DNA of 64,000 nt, taken from NCBI RefSeq assembly GCF_900187425.1, contig NZ_FYDJ01000013.1, positions 1 through 64,000 of the forward strand, written 5' to 3'. The notes under the pieces were generated by a model, which searched no databases, had not been told where the DNA came from, and saw only the letters and a list, made by a program, of their open reading frames with translations. This document shows, piece by piece, positions 61,669-64,000 of the stretch. This DNA comes from Pseudomonas sp. Irchel s3h14. Lineage in GTDB: Bacteria > Pseudomonadota > Gammaproteobacteria > Pseudomonadales > Pseudomonadaceae. The translations under genes were made by a program, and so were the position numbers. Numbering within the stretch: position 1 is the first letter of the stretch; each line of letters begins with the position of its first letter.

Positions 61669-62385
61669 ATGAACAGCTTCGCCTCACCACAGATATTCAC
61701 TGCCCTGCCCTTTTCCCGAACGGACACCGGGAAGCCGTCGGCGGATGATCTCTACTCACGGATATTCGATGCCATTCTCGAACAGCGCATCGTCCCCGGC
61801 AGTCGCTTCACCGAAGAAAGCCTGGGAGACATGTTCGGGGTCAGCCGCAGCAGCATCCGCCAGGTACTGACGCAGCTGTCACATCAGCAGATCATCATCC
61901 TTCGCACCCACCATCGTCCCCGGGTCGCCGCGGCAGATGTCGAGCAGACTCGGCAGACGCTTCACGCCCGGCGACTGACCGAGCTCACGCTGGTACGGCT
62001 GGCCTGTCAGCAGCCTCGCCCGCAAGACCTCAATCGTCTGCGCGACTTGATCGATAGTGAGCGCCGGTGTCTGGAGCGCGATCAGCGTGGCCCGGCGATT
62101 CGGTTGTCCGGGGAGTTTCATTTGCAGTTGGCCGAAATGGCGGGGAATGCACCGTTGGCGCATTTTCTTGGCAGTCTGGTGCCGCTGACTTCACTGGCGA
62201 TTGCGCAATTTGATGCGCAGGCGGAGGGTTATTGCGTGTGGCAGGCGCACGAATCGCTTGTGGATGCGGTTGAGGGGAGGGATGCGGTAACGGCCGAGAC
62301 TTTAATCAGCCAACACCTGGATCATTTGGAGGCGGTATTGCTGAACTCACAACCGATATTCCGCCCGAATCGTGTTGCTGGTTAG
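61669..62385 (+). CDS. GntR family regulator with FCD domain (VanR-like)
   Basis: A 238-residue second GntR regulator, 25 bp after the first. Winged HTH (about 25-90: DDLYSRIFDAILEQRIVPG, ESLGDMFGVSRSSIRQVL). The usual SRxxVREAL recognition helix reads RSSIRQVL, with Gln in place of the conserved Glu. FCD domain (about 100-225) with GEFHLQLAEMAGN, the expected metal-site histidine region and WQAHESL. The ligand is unknown. It may control another pathway or act with the first regulator; it is not a duplicate of it. Confidence 0.82.
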   Translation: MNSFASPQIFTALPFSRTDTGKPSADDLYSRIFDAILEQRIVPGSRFTEESLGDMFGVSRSSIRQVLTQLSHQQIIILRTHHRPRVAAADVEQTRQTLHARRLTELTLVRLACQQPRPQDLNRLRDLIDSERRCLERDQRGPAIRLSGEFHLQLAEMAGNAPLAHFLGSLVPLTSLAIAQFDAQAEGYCVWQAHESLVDAVEGRDAVTAETLISQHLDHLEAVLLNSQPIFRPNRVAG

Positions 62386-62463
62386 ATCGCCTTCGCGAGC
62401 AAGCCCGCTCCCACAGGGGAATGCATTCCAAATGTGGGAGCGGGCTTGCTCGCGAAGAGGGCC
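62386..62463. repeat. REP pair (GTGGGAGCGGG type), nearly perfect
   Basis: GCCTTCGCGAGCAAGCCCGC and its exact inverse complement, separated by about 25 bp, directly behind the second GntR stop codon. Confidence 0.9.
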
Positions 62464-62488
62464 TGATACTCACTGAAGATTTATGTCT

Positions 62489-63475
62489 TTACTCCGCCGC
62501 CACCCGCGCAAACCCCTCACGAATCTTCTCTTCCGGCAAATCATCGGCAATGAACACGATCACGCTTTCACGCGTTTCATCGTCAGCCCACTCCGTGTCC
62601 CAATCGAATCCGTATAACTTCAACACACCCTGAAACACCATGCGCCGCGGCTCGCCAAGGATGTTCAACACGCCTTTGTAGCGCAGCAATTGCTTGCCAT
62701 GGTCCTCCAGCAGTTCGTTCATGAACTCGCTGAGCTTGTCGATATCCAGCGGCTTGTCGGTGCGCAGCACCAGGCTGGAAATGCGGTCGATGGACGGCGC
62801 TTTGCTCACCGGGCGCAGGCTGACGCCGCCACCCAGGTCGGCATTGAGATTAAAACCGCGCACGTCGAGCAGTTCGGCCAGGTCAATCTTGCCGTGCTCG
62901 ACCACGCGGATCGGTGCGCGACGGTTGATGCGGGTCAGGCGCTCGCTCAGCGCGGTAAAGGTCGTCTCGTCCACCAGATCGCGTTTGCTCACCAGTAACC
63001 GGTCGGCAAAACCGATCTGCGCCTGGGCGATGGTTTGAGTCAGGTGAGTGTCAGCGTGCGCCGCATCGACCAGGGTGATGATGCCGTCGAGGATGTAGCG
63101 CTCGCGCAGCTCTTCATCGATGAAAAAGGTTTGGGCCACAGGTGCCGGGTCGGCCAGGCCGGTGCATTCGATCACCAGACGGTCGAAGGCGATTTCGCCG
63201 CTGTCCAGGCGTTCGAGCAGCAGGTACAAAGCCTTGGTCAGGTCAGTGTGGATGGTGCAGCAGACGCAGCCGTTGGACAGCGTCATCACTTGCACCGGTT
63301 CGTCGCCCAACAGTTGGGTGTCGATACCGGCGTCGCTGAATTCGTTCTCGATCACGGCGATTTTCAGGCCGTGTTCGGCTTTGAGCAGGTAGCGCAACAG
63401 CGTGGTTTTTCCCGCGCCAAGAAAGCCACTGAGGATTGTTACCGGGATAGGGGGTAGCAAAAGAAGGTCTCCCAT
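62489..63475 (-). CDS. yjiA: CobW/COG0523 family GTPase YjiA
   Basis: A 328-residue G3E GTPase. Walker A GFLGAGKTT (about 18-26), the hallmark metal-binding NGCVCCTIH (CxCC, about 68-76), Walker B region VIECTGLADPAP and G4-like SKRD are visible; a C-terminal CobW_C domain (about 230-325) follows. Members insert or chaperone metals (Zn, Co, Ni). The ybdD-cstA-yjiA association is common in Pseudomonas and suggests a link to carbon-starvation metabolism. Separated from ybdD by a REP pair. Confidence 0.9.
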   Translation of the reverse strand: MGDLLLLPPIPVTILSGFLGAGKTTLLRYLLKAEHGLKIAVIENEFSDAGIDTQLLGDEPVQVMTLSNGCVCCTIHTDLTKALYLLLERLDSGEIAFDRLVIECTGLADPAPVAQTFFIDEELRERYILDGIITLVDAAHADTHLTQTIAQAQIGFADRLLVSKRDLVDETTFTALSERLTRINRRAPIRVVEHGKIDLAELLDVRGFNLNADLGGGVSLRPVSKAPSIDRISSLVLRTDKPLDIDKLSEFMNELLEDHGKQLLRYKGVLNILGEPRRMVFQGVLKLYGFDWDTEWADDETRESVIVFIADDLPEEKIREGFARVAAE

Positions 63476-63486
63476 ACACTGAAAAA

Positions 63487-63557
63487 ACTGTAGGAGCCTG
63501 GCTTGCCAGCGATGGCGTCTTCAAGATCGCTATCGCCGGCAAGCCGTGCTCCTACAG
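63487..63557. repeat. REP pair (TGTAGGAGC type)
   Basis: CTGTAGGAGCCTGGCTTGCC and GGCAAGCCGTGCTCCTACAG face each other across about 30 bp, between yjiA and ybdD. Confidence 0.88.
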
Positions 63558-63582
63558 TGGTGTGTTACCTAAGCCTCGTGCT

Positions 63583-63780
63583 TCAACAGCACTTCGGCCC
63601 ACCCTTGCCACCGTAACGAGCCTCTTGGCGTTCCCTGAAGAACATCTCGTAAGTCATCACCGGCTTGTCCGGGTGTTTGGTTTGCATATGCTCGACGTAA
63701 TTGTCGTAGTCGGGCATCCCGACCATCAGGCGCGCAGCCTGACCGAGGTATTTACCGAGGCGACTCAGGTCATTGAACAT
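63583..63780 (-). CDS. ybdD: YbdD/YjiX family small protein (DUF466)
   Basis: A 65-residue protein of the DUF466 family (MFNDLSRLGKYLGQAARLMVG, then YDNYVEHMQTKHPDKPVMTYEMFFRERQEARYGG). It lies 14 bp downstream of cstA. In E. coli the YjiX/YbdD partner is needed for pyruvate uptake by the cognate CstA-family carrier. It ends PKCC, with two cysteines. Confidence 0.9.
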   Translation of the reverse strand: MFNDLSRLGKYLGQAARLMVGMPDYDNYVEHMQTKHPDKPVMTYEMFFRERQEARYGGKGGPKCC

Positions 63781-63794
63781 GCTGCAATCCTCGA

Positions 63795-64000
63795 TTACGC
63801 ATCCGGCAGAGCCTGGAATGGCGCTTCTTTATCCGTACGTTGTTTGCTGCCCCAAGCGGAAATACCGACCTTGAGCGCATAGAACAGGATACTGAATACC
63901 ACGAACAGGAACAGCGCGGTCAGCGTTGCGTTGGTGTAGGCGTTGAAGATCACGTGTTGCATCTGCGTAATGTCCTTGGCCGGGGCGAGGATCTGACCGT
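63795..64000 (-). CDS. cstA: Carbon starvation protein CstA, C-terminal part (cut by window edge)
   Basis: The reverse strand reads GQILAPAKDITQMQHVIFNA... and ends at a TAA at 63795; 67 residues are seen, including one membrane helix (LTALFLFVVFSILFYAL). This is the end of the CstA family of large inner-membrane carriers (pyruvate or peptide uptake under carbon limitation). The N-terminal and central parts lie beyond position 64000. Directly upstream of ybdD. Confidence 0.85.
   Translation of the reverse strand, partial: GQILAPAKDITQMQHVIFNAYTNATLTALFLFVVFSILFYALKVGISAWGSKQRTDKEAPFQALPDA

Noticed and set aside
7617..63557. REP doublets considered as CRISPR repeats
   Set aside because: They are isolated inverted pairs without regular spacers, and no cas gene is present.
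1..64000. Novel defence, phage or secretion island
   Set aside because: Every larger gene belongs to a core or well-known Pseudomonas family; no integrase, transposase, restriction, toxin-antitoxin or prophage gene was found.

Overview
The window is a piece of a fluorescent-group Pseudomonas chromosome. Three things support this: the gene order clpB-pgeF-rluD-bamD-pilSR-minor pilins-ispH-lspA-ileS-ribF-murJ-rpsT-proB-obgE-rpmA-rplU-ispB is the one known from Pseudomonas; the coding sequence is GC-rich throughout; and most gaps carry the REP-type inverted repeats (TGTAGGAGC / GTGGGAGCGGG family) typical of the P. fluorescens group. No phage, insertion sequence, CRISPR array or plasmid module is visible, so this is ordinary core chromosome with a few accessory insertions.

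Layout. 1-700: a repeat-rich gap and a small DUF2790 protein. 734-4731: a minus-strand benzoate uptake operon (benK-benE-benF) behind a promoter with two XylS/BenR half-sites in the Pm arrangement. 4856-7607: DUF1780 protein, MOSC protein, DUF3094 protein and a type II NADH dehydrogenase. 7926-8324: a small exported EF-hand protein with two EGKCG motifs, resembling the HvfA/bufferin class of copper-binding RiPP precursors. 8439-8855: four tRNA genes. 9155-13694: clpB (sigma-32 promoter), a 158-bp palindromic element, pgeF and rluD. 13846-25595: bamD, the pilS/pilR two-component pair, thiO and the type IV minor pilin operon fimU-pilVWXY1-pilE, with fimT divergent.

25601-38728 is housekeeping: isoprenoid synthesis (ispH, ispB), lipoprotein maturation (lspA), ileS, ribF, murJ, ribosomal proteins S20, L27 and L21, proB and Obg. 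38922-50253 holds small Pseudomonas-specific genes: a zinc-ribbon protein, an iron-starvation protein behind a Fur box, an FKBP isomerase, an uncharacterised lipoprotein, a Lon-like protease, a DUF3015/DUF4105 pair, a decayed small lipoprotein gene and a GreA/B-like factor. 50250-57774: gdhA, ettA and a large multi-PAS GGDEF-EAL protein. 58029-62385: glyA, then a dctA-type transporter followed by two GntR regulators, with two FadR-like operator sequences flanking the transporter promoter. 62489-64000: a yjiA-ybdD-cstA cluster, with cstA cut by the window edge.

The points most worth following are the EGKCG/EF-hand protein, the Pm-like operator, the paired operators at dctA, the 158-bp palindrome and the decayed lipoprotein gene. 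All calls come from reading the sequence and from family knowledge; no database search was run.
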